The notes under the pieces are model-generated. The model was not told the DNA's origin, did no database searches, and was given only the letters and a program-made list of their open reading frames with translations. This document shows, one piece after another, positions 51,289 to 59,821 of a DNA stretch of 64,000 nt (the first letter of the stretch is position 1; each line of letters starts with the position of its first letter). The stretch comes from Cryptosporangium aurantiacum (GTDB lineage Bacteria > Actinomycetota > Actinomycetes > Mycobacteriales > Cryptosporangiaceae), in the NCBI RefSeq assembly GCF_900143005.1, contig NZ_FRCS01000025.1:1-64000 (forward strand), written 5' to 3'. Both the position numbers and the translations under genes were made by a program.

Positions 51289-52128
51289 TCACTCCCCGTC
51301 GAACATCTCGTAGATGAACTCGGGCGCGTCCGTGGCCTCGGCGGCCGTGGGCGTGGTGACCGGCTTGGGCGACCCGTAGCCGCTGTACTTGACCTGATAC
51401 GTGAACGCCTTGGTGGAGCCGGCTGCGGGCACCTGCAACGCGAACTCGGTGAGCCGACCGCCGGTGACGGTGGCGGTGAACGGCAGGTTCTTGGCCTCCG
51501 CGCCGAGCTCGGTCATCTCCGCCTCGTCGACGAGGTCGACGATCCCCGACGCGACGAGGTCGAGCGTGCCGCTATAGGTGCCCGGGGCCGTTTCTACTGC
51601 GGACTTCACCGCCTTGACCAGGCGTTCGGTGCCGGCCGGGTCGTAGTCCTCGGATTCCCACTCGAGCGGCAGGTCCGAGGCCTTCGCCACCTTCGTCCGG
51701 TCGAGCAGCAGCCACTTGTCCGGGATGTCCGGCAGCCCCAGACTCTCGGCCTTGGAGATGGAGACCCGTACCCAGGCCTTCCGGTCGACCACGAGGAAGC
51801 CGACCGCCATCGTCCCCACCTCGGCGTCGGTCGACTTCACGTGCAGGTCGTACGCCTTACCCGGACCGTTGACCCGGCCGCTGAAGTTGGCATCCGTGGT
51901 CGGCGCACCCACGTGCGTGATCTGGTACTCGTGCGGCTCGGTGCTCGCCGTCGGCGCGGCTTCGATCAGCTTCTCCTCCGGCGTCTTCTCGACGACCTTG
52001 TCGACCGCCTTCGCGACGGGAGAAGACTCCTCGACCAGGCCGCAGCCGGCGACCAGCACCGCGCACAGGGCGAGTGCCGTTCCGGCGCCCAGCGCCCGGA
52101 CTCGGCGGGGCTTCACTGCAGAACGCAT
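51289..52128 (-). CDS. LppX/LprAFG-type lipoprotein
   Basis: 279 residues. Canonical lipobox LVAGC with Cys at residue 29 (GAGTALALCAVLVAGCG). The mature part (PHEYQITHVGAPTTDANFSGRVNGPGKAYDLHV..., FLVVDRKAWVRVS, PDKWLLLDRT) is a half-barrel beta fold like the mycobacterial LppX_LprAFG family that carries lipids in the cell envelope. The C-terminal YSGYGSPKPVTTPTA fits the family. It diverges from the SARP gene with about 185 nt between starts. Confidence 0.82.
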   Translation of the reverse strand: MRSAVKPRRVRALGAGTALALCAVLVAGCGLVEESSPVAKAVDKVVEKTPEEKLIEAAPTASTEPHEYQITHVGAPTTDANFSGRVNGPGKAYDLHVKSTDAEVGTMAVGFLVVDRKAWVRVSISKAESLGLPDIPDKWLLLDRTKVAKASDLPLEWESEDYDPAGTERLVKAVKSAVETAPGTYSGTLDLVASGIVDLVDEAEMTELGAEAKNLPFTATVTGGRLTEFALQVPAAGSTKAFTYQVKYSGYGSPKPVTTPTAAEATDAPEFIYEMFDGE

Positions 52129-52313
52129 GACTTCTCGACTTCCGATCCGATGGTGCCGTCGGGACGGCTGGGACGCGAGTGACCGCGCACCCGCAGCCTG
52201 GCGAGGCCTACTGCGGAAGTACTGCGGTGCGACTGCCGAATGACTGCCGAGGGAGATTCTGTGCGGTTGCTATGGTCCTGACGGCGCGGGGGCGCCGTCG
52301 GAGGAGGTACGGC

Positions 52314-54056
52314 GTGGAGGGCGGCGACGCCGAACAAACGCTGCGTTTCGCCGTCCTCGGTCCCGTTCGGGCATGGCGCGGCGACGCCGAACTCGACCTC
52401 GGACCCGGCAAGCAGCGCGCGGTGCTCGCCGTGCTGCTCCTCACCGCGAACCGCCCGGTACCGGCTAGCCGCATCGTCGACGCGGTCTGGGACGACGCGC
52501 CCCCGGCGAACGGCACGAACGTCGTCCAGAAGTACGTCGCGGGCTTACGCCGGGTTCTGGAGCCGGACCGCTCGCCTCGGGCACCCTCCCGGGTCCTGAC
52601 GCTGGAGGACGGCGGGTATCGGCTGAACGTCGCCGACCTGGATGCGCAGACGTTCGAGTCGCTGGTGCGGAGTGCTGAGTCCCGCCGCCGGGACGACGAC
52701 GCCGACGGCGCGGCCCTCCAACTGCGCCGCGCGGTGCAGCTCTGGCAGGGACAGCCGCTGGCCGGGCTCTCCGGGCGGTGGTTCGAGACGGCACGGCAGC
52801 GACTGGGCGAGGGACACGCAACCGCGTGGGAGTCGCTGGCCGAGATCGAGTTGGAACTCGGCCTGTACGCCGGGCTGGCCAGTGAGCTGAGCCTCCTGGT
52901 CGAGGAGTATCCCGGGCGGGAAGGCCTGCGGGCGGCGCTGATGCTCGCGCTCTACCGCTCGGGCCGGCAGGTCGAGGCGCTGGCCGCGTACCGGGACGCC
53001 CAGCGCTATCTGGGTGACGAGTTCGGGGTCGACCCGGGCGCGCGGCTCCAGGAACTGCACCAGCGGATCCTGGCGTCCGATCCGTCCCTCACTCCGGCTG
53101 CCCCGTCGACGGCCGCGGAGTCCACTCCCGACCCCGACGAGCGGCCAGCGGAGTACATCCCCGCCTCCCTGCCGCTGCCGGCGGCCCCCGCGGCGCACGG
53201 CCCGCCTCCGTTCAGCTCGCCGCCCTACAGCCCGCCGCCGCACAGCGGGCCCCCCTACAGCGGGCCCCCCTACAGCTCGCCGCCGTTTCACCCGCCTCCG
53301 AACGGCCCGCCGCTGTCCGGCGGGCCGCCGGTGCACGTCGCCGCGCTCGGCCCGCCACCGAGACCCACCGCGTCCCGCGTGTACGTCTGGATGAAGGCGA
53401 TCCTCCTCGCCGCCATCCCGCTGTTCACCTGCGGCACGGGCACCTGGGTGGTCATCGGTTACCTCGCCGTGCGGCGGCGCAGCCTGCTGAACGCGGTGAG
53501 CGCGATCCTCTACGCGACGTTCACCGTCATGCTGGTCATCTGGGTGTTGCAGCTGGACTACGTCGAATCCGAGCCGCCGCTCGTGGCCTCGGACCTCCTG
53601 GCCTTCCCGGGCTTGTTCGTCTCACCGTTCGTCGGAGCCGTCCACACGTTCGTGCTCGCGCTCACGGACTTCCGCCGCCCGCCATGGGCGCTGGCCGAGG
53701 CCGCGGATCTCAGCGCGCAGATGGATCGCATGCGCGCGCTGCAAATCCTCACCTACCACCCGCACATGGCGCTGGAATTGCGCATCGGCCGCCCGGACCT
53801 GCCGCGCTGGTTCGGCGACGGCGGTCTGATCGACGTGAACGCGGCACCGGAGTACGTGCTGGCGCGAGTCCCCTGTCTGACGTTCGAACAGATCACTCGC
53901 CTCATGCTCGATCGGGAAATGCACGGCCCGTATCAGTCGGTGCACGATCTGGTCCGCAGGCATCCGGACTTACGCACGAACTACTCCGCGCTCCACCGCC
54001 TGGTGGTGATCCGAACGCCCACCGGTGCGACGTATGACCATGGCACGGATGGGTAG
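52314..54056 (+). CDS. Membrane-spanning SARP/BTAD regulator with C-terminal helix-hairpin-helix domain
   Basis: 580 residues. A SARP unit occupies about 1-250: an OmpR-like winged DNA-binding domain (RFAVLGPVRAWRGDAELDLGPGKQRAVLAVLL) and a bacterial transcriptional activator domain (DAQTFESLVRSAE...EYPGREGLRAALMLALYRSGRQVEALAAYRDA). A Pro-rich linker (about 275-345) contains PPYSGPPYSSPPF repeats. Two or three hydrophobic segments lie at about 360-450. A ComEA-like helix-hairpin-helix motif ends the protein (LIDVNAAPEYVLARVPCLTFEQITRL, about 504-548). Start: GTG 52314 with AGGAGG about 6 nt upstream. Tethering a SARP in the membrane and joining an HhH DNA-binding-type module is unusual. Targets are unknown. 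Confidence 0.8.
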   Translation: MEGGDAEQTLRFAVLGPVRAWRGDAELDLGPGKQRAVLAVLLLTANRPVPASRIVDAVWDDAPPANGTNVVQKYVAGLRRVLEPDRSPRAPSRVLTLEDGGYRLNVADLDAQTFESLVRSAESRRRDDDADGAALQLRRAVQLWQGQPLAGLSGRWFETARQRLGEGHATAWESLAEIELELGLYAGLASELSLLVEEYPGREGLRAALMLALYRSGRQVEALAAYRDAQRYLGDEFGVDPGARLQELHQRILASDPSLTPAAPSTAAESTPDPDERPAEYIPASLPLPAAPAAHGPPPFSSPPYSPPPHSGPPYSGPPYSSPPFHPPPNGPPLSGGPPVHVAALGPPPRPTASRVYVWMKAILLAAIPLFTCGTGTWVVIGYLAVRRRSLLNAVSAILYATFTVMLVIWVLQLDYVESEPPLVASDLLAFPGLFVSPFVGAVHTFVLALTDFRRPPWALAEAADLSAQMDRMRALQILTYHPHMALELRIGRPDLPRWFGDGGLIDVNAAPEYVLARVPCLTFEQITRLMLDREMHGPYQSVHDLVRRHPDLRTNYSALHRLVVIRTPTGATYDHGTDG

Positions 54057-54086
54057 GCCAGGAGAAACCTGACCGACGGAGGATCC

Positions 54087-54485
54087 ATGAGCACCGAGCA
54101 CCACGCCGATCCGGTCACCGACCCGGAGGCCGAGGGGCTTCCGGCCTACGCCGACGACGACTCGTTCGCGGACCCGGGGCGGGACTCCGCACGCGTGGCA
54201 GACGGCCCGTCGCCGGCGGCTCTGCCCACCGACCGACCGCTCGGCGTGACCGAGTTCGGCACCACCGCGAACGAGCAGCGCGAGGGTGAGCCGCTGGAGG
54301 ACCGGCTGCGCCGCGAGGAGCCGGACGTCGTCGAACGAGCCGTCGACGACGAGGCCGGGCGACTCGTCGAGCCGGACGAGGGTGCTCACACCGACGACGA
54401 GCCGGACGCGATCGCTTTCGAGCGTGGGACCGGCGGCGCGACCGCCGAGGAACAAGCCGTCCACGTGGTCCGCGACCTGGCCTGA
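54087..54485 (+). CDS. DUF5709 family protein
   Basis: 132 residues, acidic and probably unfolded in part. Family signature residues are seen: PLGVTEFGTTANEQREGEPLEDRLRREEPDV, VDDEAGRLVEPDEGAHTDDEPDAIAFE and AEEQAVHVV at the end. DUF5709 proteins are small actinobacterial proteins of unknown function. GGAGG lies 6 nt before ATG. It follows the SARP gene by 30 nt, perhaps in one transcript, and is ended by a strong terminator. Confidence 0.85.
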   Translation: MSTEHHADPVTDPEAEGLPAYADDDSFADPGRDSARVADGPSPAALPTDRPLGVTEFGTTANEQREGEPLEDRLRREEPDVVERAVDDEAGRLVEPDEGAHTDDEPDAIAFERGTGGATAEEQAVHVVRDLA

Positions 54486-54503
54486 CGTCAGCTCTCCGAC
54501 GAG

Positions 54504-54535
54504 CGGCGGGCCGCCCCGATCGGGGCGGCCCGCCG
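54504..54535 (+). terminator. Hairpin terminator after the DUF5709 gene
   Basis: A perfect 14-bp stem (54504-54517 with 54522-54535) with a GATC tetraloop, followed by TTCCTTAT. Confidence 0.85.
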
Positions 54536-54626
54536 TTCCTTATGCGCAGCCCTCCGAAGTTATGCCGCTTTTAAATAATGCCCCGGCAACCTTTTTTCGA
54601 ATTCCCACCATTGCAATTCCGAATGG

Positions 54627-54654
54627 TTGACGACACTCTTTCCCCGACTAATAT
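54627..54654 (+). promoter_or_regulatory. Near-consensus sigma-70 promoter of the pectate lyase gene
   Basis: TTGACG (54627-54632) and TAATAT (54649-54654) are separated by 16 nt, about the best promoter in the window. It lies in a 160-nt stretch of about 45-48% GC (54541-54700), unlike the window average, and is followed about 40 nt later by the TTG start of the lyase. Confidence 0.7.
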
Positions 54655-54697
54655 CACCAATTGTTTCCGGGGTGAATAGCACAGGAGTGTTGACGGT

Positions 54698-56164
54698 TTG
54701 GCACAGCACGGCAGGAGATCAGCCCGACGGTGGGCCATCGGGACGGTCGCGGTGGGAGCGCTGCTGGCCGGCTCGGTCGCGATCGGGGTGTCCGCATCGG
54801 CGGGCGCGAGCTTCAGCGACGACTTCGAGGACGGCAAGTCCGACGGTTGGTCGAAGTCCGGCGGCACCTGGTCGGTGGTGAGCGACGACTCCCGAGTACT
54901 GCGTCAGGCCAATGCGGGCAGCGAGCACGCCCGATTCTTCGCCGGTGACTCGGACTGGACGGACTACACCCTGCAGGCCCGCGTCAAGCCGACCGGCTAC
55001 GGCACCGGCACTGACAGCGCCGTCACCATCGCCGCCAGGGCCACGAGCGCGACGACGTTCGTCCGCCTCGCTCTGCTCCCCGGCAACCGCGCGCAGCTGC
55101 AGGCCGTCAGCAGCGGCGCGGTCCGCGTGCTCGCCACGGCGTCGGTCGGGACCGGCACCGGGACGTGGCACGCGGTCACGCTGCAGGTCAGCGGCGACCG
55201 GACCACCGCGACCGTAGACGGCACGACGGTCGGCACGGCCAGTGGCGGCCTCCCCGCCCGCGGCCGGATCGGCCTCTCGACGCTGCGCGCCACCGCCGCG
55301 TTCGACGACGTGTCGGTGGCCGCGGGTGGCACCGTGACCCAGCCCGCGCCGACGACGCCCGTGCCGACCGCCGCCACCGCGCCCGCCTCGCCGACCGCGA
55401 CGATCGGCTCGGCAACCGCGACAACGGCGCCCAGCCCGACCAAGAGCACGAGCGCGAGCGCGACCCCGACCACGAGCGCCACCACGGCGGCCGCCTGGCC
55501 GACCGCGACCGGTTCGGTGAAGGTCGACGAGACGACCGAGGTCTCGGGGACGCTGGACGGCGGGCTCAAGCGCTACTTCGGCATCGGCGACGGCGGCCAG
55601 AGCGAGAGCCAGGACCCGATGTTCGAGCTGGCCAACGGCGCGACGCTGCGTAACGTCATCATCGGCGCACCGGCAGGCGACGGCGTGCACTGCACCGGCT
55701 CCTGCACGCTGATCAACGTCTGGTGGGAGGACGTGGGCGAGGACGCCGCCACGTTCAAGGGCAACGCGTCCGCCACGTACCTCGTCGACGGCGGAGGGGC
55801 CCGCTCGGCGAGCGACAAGGTGTTCCAGCACAACGGCGGTGGCACGCTCACGATCCGGAACTTCCAGGTCGAGGACGCGGGCAAGCTGTACCGGGCCTGC
55901 GGTAACTGCTCGACGTCGTACGAACGGCACGTCGTACTCGACCGGATCACGGTGACGAACACCAAGACCGTCGCCGGCATCAACTCCAACTTCGGCGACA
56001 CCGCCACGCTGACGAACATCACCGTGGTCGGCGATGCGAAGAAGTCCACGAAGATCTGCACGCGGTTCCAGGGCACCACGCCCGGCAACGAACCGACGCA
56101 GCTAGGCTCCGGCCCGGACGGCACGAGCTGTCGTTATTCGGAGTCGGACATCACCTGGCGCTGA
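54698..56164 (+). CDS. Secreted pectate lyase, polysaccharide lyase family 3
   Basis: 488 residues. A signal peptide (RRWAIGTVAVGALLAGSVAIGVSASAGA) is followed by a beta-sandwich domain like LamG/concanavalin A folds (FSDDFEDGKSDGW..., about 40-210). A Thr/Ser/Pro/Ala linker (about 212-275) leads to a PL3 right-handed beta-helix (GGQSESQDPMFELANGATLRNVIIGAPAGDGVHCTGSCTLINVWWEDVGEDAATFKG, then VFQHNGGGTLTIRNFQVEDAGKLYRACGNC). PL3 enzymes cleave polygalacturonate by beta-elimination, helped by Ca2+. Start TTG 54698 has AGGAG 10 nt upstream. The plant-cell-wall substrate and accessory domain suggest a saprophytic or plant-associated lifestyle. Confidence 0.85.
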   Translation: MAQHGRRSARRWAIGTVAVGALLAGSVAIGVSASAGASFSDDFEDGKSDGWSKSGGTWSVVSDDSRVLRQANAGSEHARFFAGDSDWTDYTLQARVKPTGYGTGTDSAVTIAARATSATTFVRLALLPGNRAQLQAVSSGAVRVLATASVGTGTGTWHAVTLQVSGDRTTATVDGTTVGTASGGLPARGRIGLSTLRATAAFDDVSVAAGGTVTQPAPTTPVPTAATAPASPTATIGSATATTAPSPTKSTSASATPTTSATTAAAWPTATGSVKVDETTEVSGTLDGGLKRYFGIGDGGQSESQDPMFELANGATLRNVIIGAPAGDGVHCTGSCTLINVWWEDVGEDAATFKGNASATYLVDGGGARSASDKVFQHNGGGTLTIRNFQVEDAGKLYRACGNCSTSYERHVVLDRITVTNTKTVAGINSNFGDTATLTNITVVGDAKKSTKICTRFQGTTPGNEPTQLGSGPDGTSCRYSESDITWR

Positions 56165-56200
56165 CTACGCACCCGGCAGCGTCGAGGGGAGGTGGAAGGC

Positions 56201-56755
56201 GTGTCCGATCGGCCCCGAGAACACGCCTTCCACCTATTTTTTGAGACCCATCATGTGGAGTTGGCTCGGATGGCCTCGCTGATCACCGGTGACAGCGGCG
56301 TCGCGGACGATCTCGCCGCCGATGCGCTGGCCGAGATCTGGCGGTACTGGGACCGGGTGACCGCGGCACCGGATCCGCTCGCGTACGCGCGCGGCGTCCT
56401 CGTGAACATCGCCCGGAATTGGAACCGCCGTCACGGGCTGGAGGAACGCGGAGCGCGCCTGGCGTCCCTGTTCCGGCGGGAGCACACGACGACCGACGCG
56501 GACGTTTCCTCCGCGCTCGACGTCCGCGCCGCGCTGCGCCGGCTGCCGTACCGGCGGCGGGCCTGCGTCGTTCTGCGGTACGCGTTCGACCTGTCCGAGC
56601 GCGAGGTCGCCGACGTCCTCGGCATCTCGGTCGGCACGGTGAAGAGCCAGACTTCACGGGGCGCGGCCCAGCTCGCGGGCTTCCTCGCCGAGTCCTCGGC
56701 GCAGTCCGATCCCCGGGTCGCGCTCGCGCCCAACCGGGCGGGAGGGCTGCGATGA
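56201..56755 (+). CDS. ECF sigma factor (SigE-type, sigma-70 family)
   Basis: 184 residues. Region 2 (HVELARMASLITGDSGVADDLAADALAEIWRYWDRV) and region 4 (RRLPYRRRACVVLRYAFDLSEREVADVLGISVGTVKSQTSRGAAQL, helix-turn-helix) are intact; no region 3, as in ECF factors. GTG 56201 was preferred over GTG 56192 because GAGGGGAGG lies 8 nt upstream. The stop overlaps the next gene's ATG (ATGA), which encodes a membrane protein of the anti-sigma type. The gene follows the pectate lyase by 36 nt. Confidence 0.87.
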   Translation: MSDRPREHAFHLFFETHHVELARMASLITGDSGVADDLAADALAEIWRYWDRVTAAPDPLAYARGVLVNIARNWNRRHGLEERGARLASLFRREHTTTDADVSSALDVRAALRRLPYRRRACVVLRYAFDLSEREVADVLGISVGTVKSQTSRGAAQLAGFLAESSAQSDPRVALAPNRAGGLR

Positions 56756-57591
56756 GCGACGAGGAGCTCCGGATCCGGCTACGGACCGCGGCCGACGAGC
56801 ACCAGCCCGACCGAGCCGCGATGCTCGCGCGGATCAACCGCCGCCGCGCCGGGACCGGCGGCGCCCATCGATTCTCCGTGGCCTTCCGGCCTGCGGCCGG
56901 GCCGAGCGGTCGGTTCCGCCCGATGGCAGCCGCGGCCGCAATCATCATGGTGACGACGCTCGGCGTCGGCGGCACCTGGCTCGCCGTTGATCAATTCGGA
57001 CGCCAGACGCCGGGCGACGCCGCGAGCGCGCCGGCTGTCCCGGTGGCGCCGAGTGCGGCGTCGCCCACGGCGGAGGCACCGTCGCCGGGTTCGCCCTCGC
57101 CGTCCGGCACGCCGTCGGCCTCGCCGTCGCAACCGAGCTCACCGTCACGGACGAGCGAAGCACCCGCGTCGCTACCGATCGAAGACATCCCGCGCGGGAA
57201 CGCGCCCGAGGACCACTTCCTGTGGTCGGACGGGTCGATCGATCCGCACTCGATCTCGGTCTGGTCGCAGAGCAACGTGACGCTGAAGAACGACGAGACG
57301 GTCACCGCACTGGACGTCACGATCCGGGTCGCGCTGACCAGCGGGGTGCGGACGACCGGCAGCTGGAGCAGCATCCCGAACGACAAGCTGATCACCGCGG
57401 TGCGGGAGCAGTCCGGGTGGCTGTACTACCGCTTCCGGCTGCGCGCCGGGGCGACGCTGGCGCCGGGTAGCTACGTGTTCGCGGGCCAGTACAACCACGC
57501 CAGCGGCGGCCGGGACGCCGGGGACGACGCGTACTCCGCGACCGCCACCGCCGACGGTGACAGCGTCGAGGTCCACGGCACGTTCGCCTGA
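56752..57591 (+). CDS. Putative membrane anti-sigma-like protein with extracytoplasmic beta domain
   Basis: 279 residues. A cytoplasmic N-terminus (MSDEELRIRLRTAADEHQPDRAAMLARINRRR) precedes one membrane helix (AAAAAIIMVTTLGVGGTWLAV, about 58-79). A Ser/Pro/Ala linker (about 85-140) leads to an extracytoplasmic beta-rich domain (about 145-279, LPIEDIPRGNAPEDHFLWSDGSIDPHSISVWSQSNVTL...). No zinc-type anti-sigma (ZAS) HxxxCxxC motif is seen. Coupled translation with the sigma gene is the main evidence for an anti-sigma role. The outer domain could bind a carbohydrate or signal. Function inferred, not recognised. Confidence 0.55.
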   Translation: MSDEELRIRLRTAADEHQPDRAAMLARINRRRAGTGGAHRFSVAFRPAAGPSGRFRPMAAAAAIIMVTTLGVGGTWLAVDQFGRQTPGDAASAPAVPVAPSAASPTAEAPSPGSPSPSGTPSASPSQPSSPSRTSEAPASLPIEDIPRGNAPEDHFLWSDGSIDPHSISVWSQSNVTLKNDETVTALDVTIRVALTSGVRTTGSWSSIPNDKLITAVREQSGWLYYRFRLRAGATLAPGSYVFAGQYNHASGGRDAGDDAYSATATADGDSVEVHGTFA

Positions 57592-57609
57592 CGCCGTGCG
57601 GCGCGGACC

Positions 57610-59667
57610 TCAGGCCCGGTGGCCCCACCACGAATGATTGTCCGGCCCCGCCCCAGGCGGCGCCGCCTCGGACGCATACGGCGCAGCCTCGGACGCATAC
57701 GGCGCGGCCTCGGACGCATACGGCGCGGCCTCGGACGCATACGGCGCCGCCTCGGGCGCGAACGGCGCCGCCTCGGACGCGAACGGCGCGGGCGACGACG
57801 GCTCCGGCGCGTAGGGCTCACGCGCATAGGGCGCGGGAGACGTCGGCGCCGGCCCCAACGGCGCCGCCGCAGGCGGCACGGCCTGGGGCGCGTACGGCGC
57901 GGACGGCGGCAGCTCCGGCGCGTAAGGCGCGGGAGACGTCGGCGCGGCGCCATACGACGGCGCGGGGGTTGTGGGCGCAGCCCCGTACGACGGCGCAGGG
58001 GACGTCGGCGCGGCGCCATACGGCGCTGCCGCGGACGGCGCGGGTGCCGATGGGCTGGGTGCGTACTGCTCTGCCGCCGGCGGCCGGCTCTGTGCCGGTA
58101 CTGCGTCGAGCGGTACGCCCGGAACTCCCGGCACCCCTGTCGAGAACCGGGGCTCCCACGTCGCGCCGGAAACCGCCGGCTCCTTGGCGTCCGAATCGTC
58201 GTTGTTCGAACGGAAGCGGCCAATCGACGCGTACACGGCAGGGCGGCTGGCCTTGAGCATCGCCGCAGCGACCAGCCCGGCGGTGAACGCCGCCCCGATC
58301 AACGCGGCGAGCAACCACGAGGGCCGACCGTCCGCGGGCGGGAACACCGACGACAGGCGCAACAGGCCGAAGATGAACACGAAGCCGGTCACCACCGCGG
58401 CCACGGCACCGGCGACCGCGCGGAACTCCCAGCCGCGCAGCTCGCTCTCGTCCTCGTCGCTGCGGAGGAACCACACCAGCGCACCCACCGACGTCAGCGC
58501 CAGCGCACCGGTGATGCCGAGACCACTCACCAGGCCGAGCCAGAGCGCGTACACCCGGTCGTCGGTCGCGATGACCGCGACGGCACCGATCGCGGCCAGC
58601 GCCGGAACCACCGCCCGCACGTGCCAAACGCCTGGAGCACCGAGCCGGAACGCCGCCGGCAGCACGCCGTCCATCGCCAGCCCGGACAGCTGCCGGTTCA
58701 CTGCCTTGTGCAGCACGACCGCGGTACCGACCGTGGCCAGCAGCAGCGTGAACATGATCAGCCGAGCGACGCCCGGTGCCTCTTCCGGCCCGACGATCCG
58801 CGCGATCAGCGTGAACAGTGACTGCCCGGTCGTCCCGGCCGTGGTCGCGACGTCGTCCGGCGCCACCGCGGCCCGCGCCTGTCCGCTGGTGGCCGCACCG
58901 ACCGCCCACGCGCTCAGCGCCGACGCCGTGGTCATGACGATGCCCGCGACGTAGGCCGCGCGCGGCACCGATCTGCGGGGCTCCCGGACGTCCCGGACAA
59001 AGTTCAGGCTCGTGTCCAGGCCGATGAACGCGGTGACCGCGAAGCACAGCGCGACACCGAACGAGCCGCTGAACAGCCAGCCTGGGTGGAGCGGCGCGGT
59101 GAAATCCTCGGACGCCATCGGCAGTTGCAGCGCCCGCACGTCGAACCAGACCAGCACCACGATCTGCGCAACCAGCAGCCCGCCGAGCAGCCAGATCACC
59201 CGCCGCAGCCGAACCATGCTGAGCAGCGAAACCGCGATGACGCCGAGCACGGCCGCGATCTCGCTCGGCAGGTTGACGTCGAGGATGTCGACGGACAAAC
59301 CGGAGAGCACCAACCCGAACACGGCGTACAGCGAGACCAGCGAACCGAGGTACGAGATCAGGACGACGCCCGCGACACCGAGCCCGATCGCCGGACCGAG
59401 GCCGTGCGTGACCAACGCGTACAGGCCTCCGGGGTGCCGCACCCGGCGCGCCATGCTGGTGAACGCCAGCGCGGCGCAGAGCAGCGCGAAGCCGCCGAGG
59501 ACATAGACCAGCGGCATCGCGACGACGTGCCCGAACTGGAAAGCACCGGGGATTGCCACCCACGCGACGATCAGCGGCGCGTGGCTCATCGTCGCCACGA
59601 TCGCCAGCTGCCAGCCGGCCAGGGTTCCCTCGTGGGTAGCGGCGGTTTCGGGTACGTGACGGGCCAT
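57610..59667 (-). CDS. APC-family permease with a C-terminal repeat-rich tail
   Basis: 685 residues. The first 480 form a 12-helix APC transporter (LAGWQLAIVATMSHAPLIVAWVAIPGAFQFG, then HPGGLYALVTHGLGPAIGLGVAGVVL, AFIGLDTSLNFVRDVREPRRSVPRAAYVAGI). From about residue 525 a cytoplasmic tail of Ala/Pro/Ser/Tyr repeats follows: SYGAAPTSPAP units and EAAPYAS units. The start is ATG 59667; an in-frame codon at 59703 adds 12 residues with no site. The tail is unlike normal APC proteins; it may bind partners or be a repeat expansion. It converges on the anti-sigma-like gene with a 19-nt gap and is divergent from TetR. Confidence 0.8.
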   Translation of the reverse strand: MARHVPETAATHEGTLAGWQLAIVATMSHAPLIVAWVAIPGAFQFGHVVAMPLVYVLGGFALLCAALAFTSMARRVRHPGGLYALVTHGLGPAIGLGVAGVVLISYLGSLVSLYAVFGLVLSGLSVDILDVNLPSEIAAVLGVIAVSLLSMVRLRRVIWLLGGLLVAQIVVLVWFDVRALQLPMASEDFTAPLHPGWLFSGSFGVALCFAVTAFIGLDTSLNFVRDVREPRRSVPRAAYVAGIVMTTASALSAWAVGAATSGQARAAVAPDDVATTAGTTGQSLFTLIARIVGPEEAPGVARLIMFTLLLATVGTAVVLHKAVNRQLSGLAMDGVLPAAFRLGAPGVWHVRAVVPALAAIGAVAVIATDDRVYALWLGLVSGLGITGALALTSVGALVWFLRSDEDESELRGWEFRAVAGAVAAVVTGFVFIFGLLRLSSVFPPADGRPSWLLAALIGAAFTAGLVAAAMLKASRPAVYASIGRFRSNNDDSDAKEPAVSGATWEPRFSTGVPGVPGVPLDAVPAQSRPPAAEQYAPSPSAPAPSAAAPYGAAPTSPAPSYGAAPTTPAPSYGAAPTSPAPYAPELPPSAPYAPQAVPPAAAPLGPAPTSPAPYAREPYAPEPSSPAPFASEAAPFAPEAAPYASEAAPYASEAAPYASEAAPYASEAAPPGAGPDNHSWWGHRA
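57665..57790. repeat. Six 21-bp tandem repeats in the permease tail
   Basis: GCCTCGGACGCATACGGCGC plus one variable base recurs at 57665, 57686, 57707, 57728, 57749 and 57770; the last two have small changes. It encodes EAAPYAS heptapeptides in the minus-strand permease. Confidence 0.9.
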
Positions 59668-59766
59668 GGGTTTGTGTTCTCCATATTTCGCGGGTGGGCG
59701 CACGGCACGAGGAATTTCGTACCCGTGGCGTCGCGGAGCCCCACCCCGAAGTCACCGCGCCCCTAT

Positions 59767-59781
59767 GCGAACAACGTTCGC
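59767..59781. promoter_or_regulatory. 15-bp dyad, candidate TetR operator
   Basis: GCGAAC-AAC-GTTCGC, perfect 6-bp arms with a 3-bp centre, between the divergent permease and TetR genes. It is followed by TAATGATAAG, which may be part of a promoter. The 3-bp centre differs from the 4-bp centre of LexA boxes. Confidence 0.5.
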
Positions 59782-59821
59782 GTAATGATAAGTCGCTCGG
59801 AGTGTGCGTCAAGATGAGCCG

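Noticed and set aside
59767-59781. LexA/SOS box reading of the TetR dyad
   Set aside because: The centre is 3 bp, while actinobacterial LexA boxes need CGAAC-N4-GTTCG.
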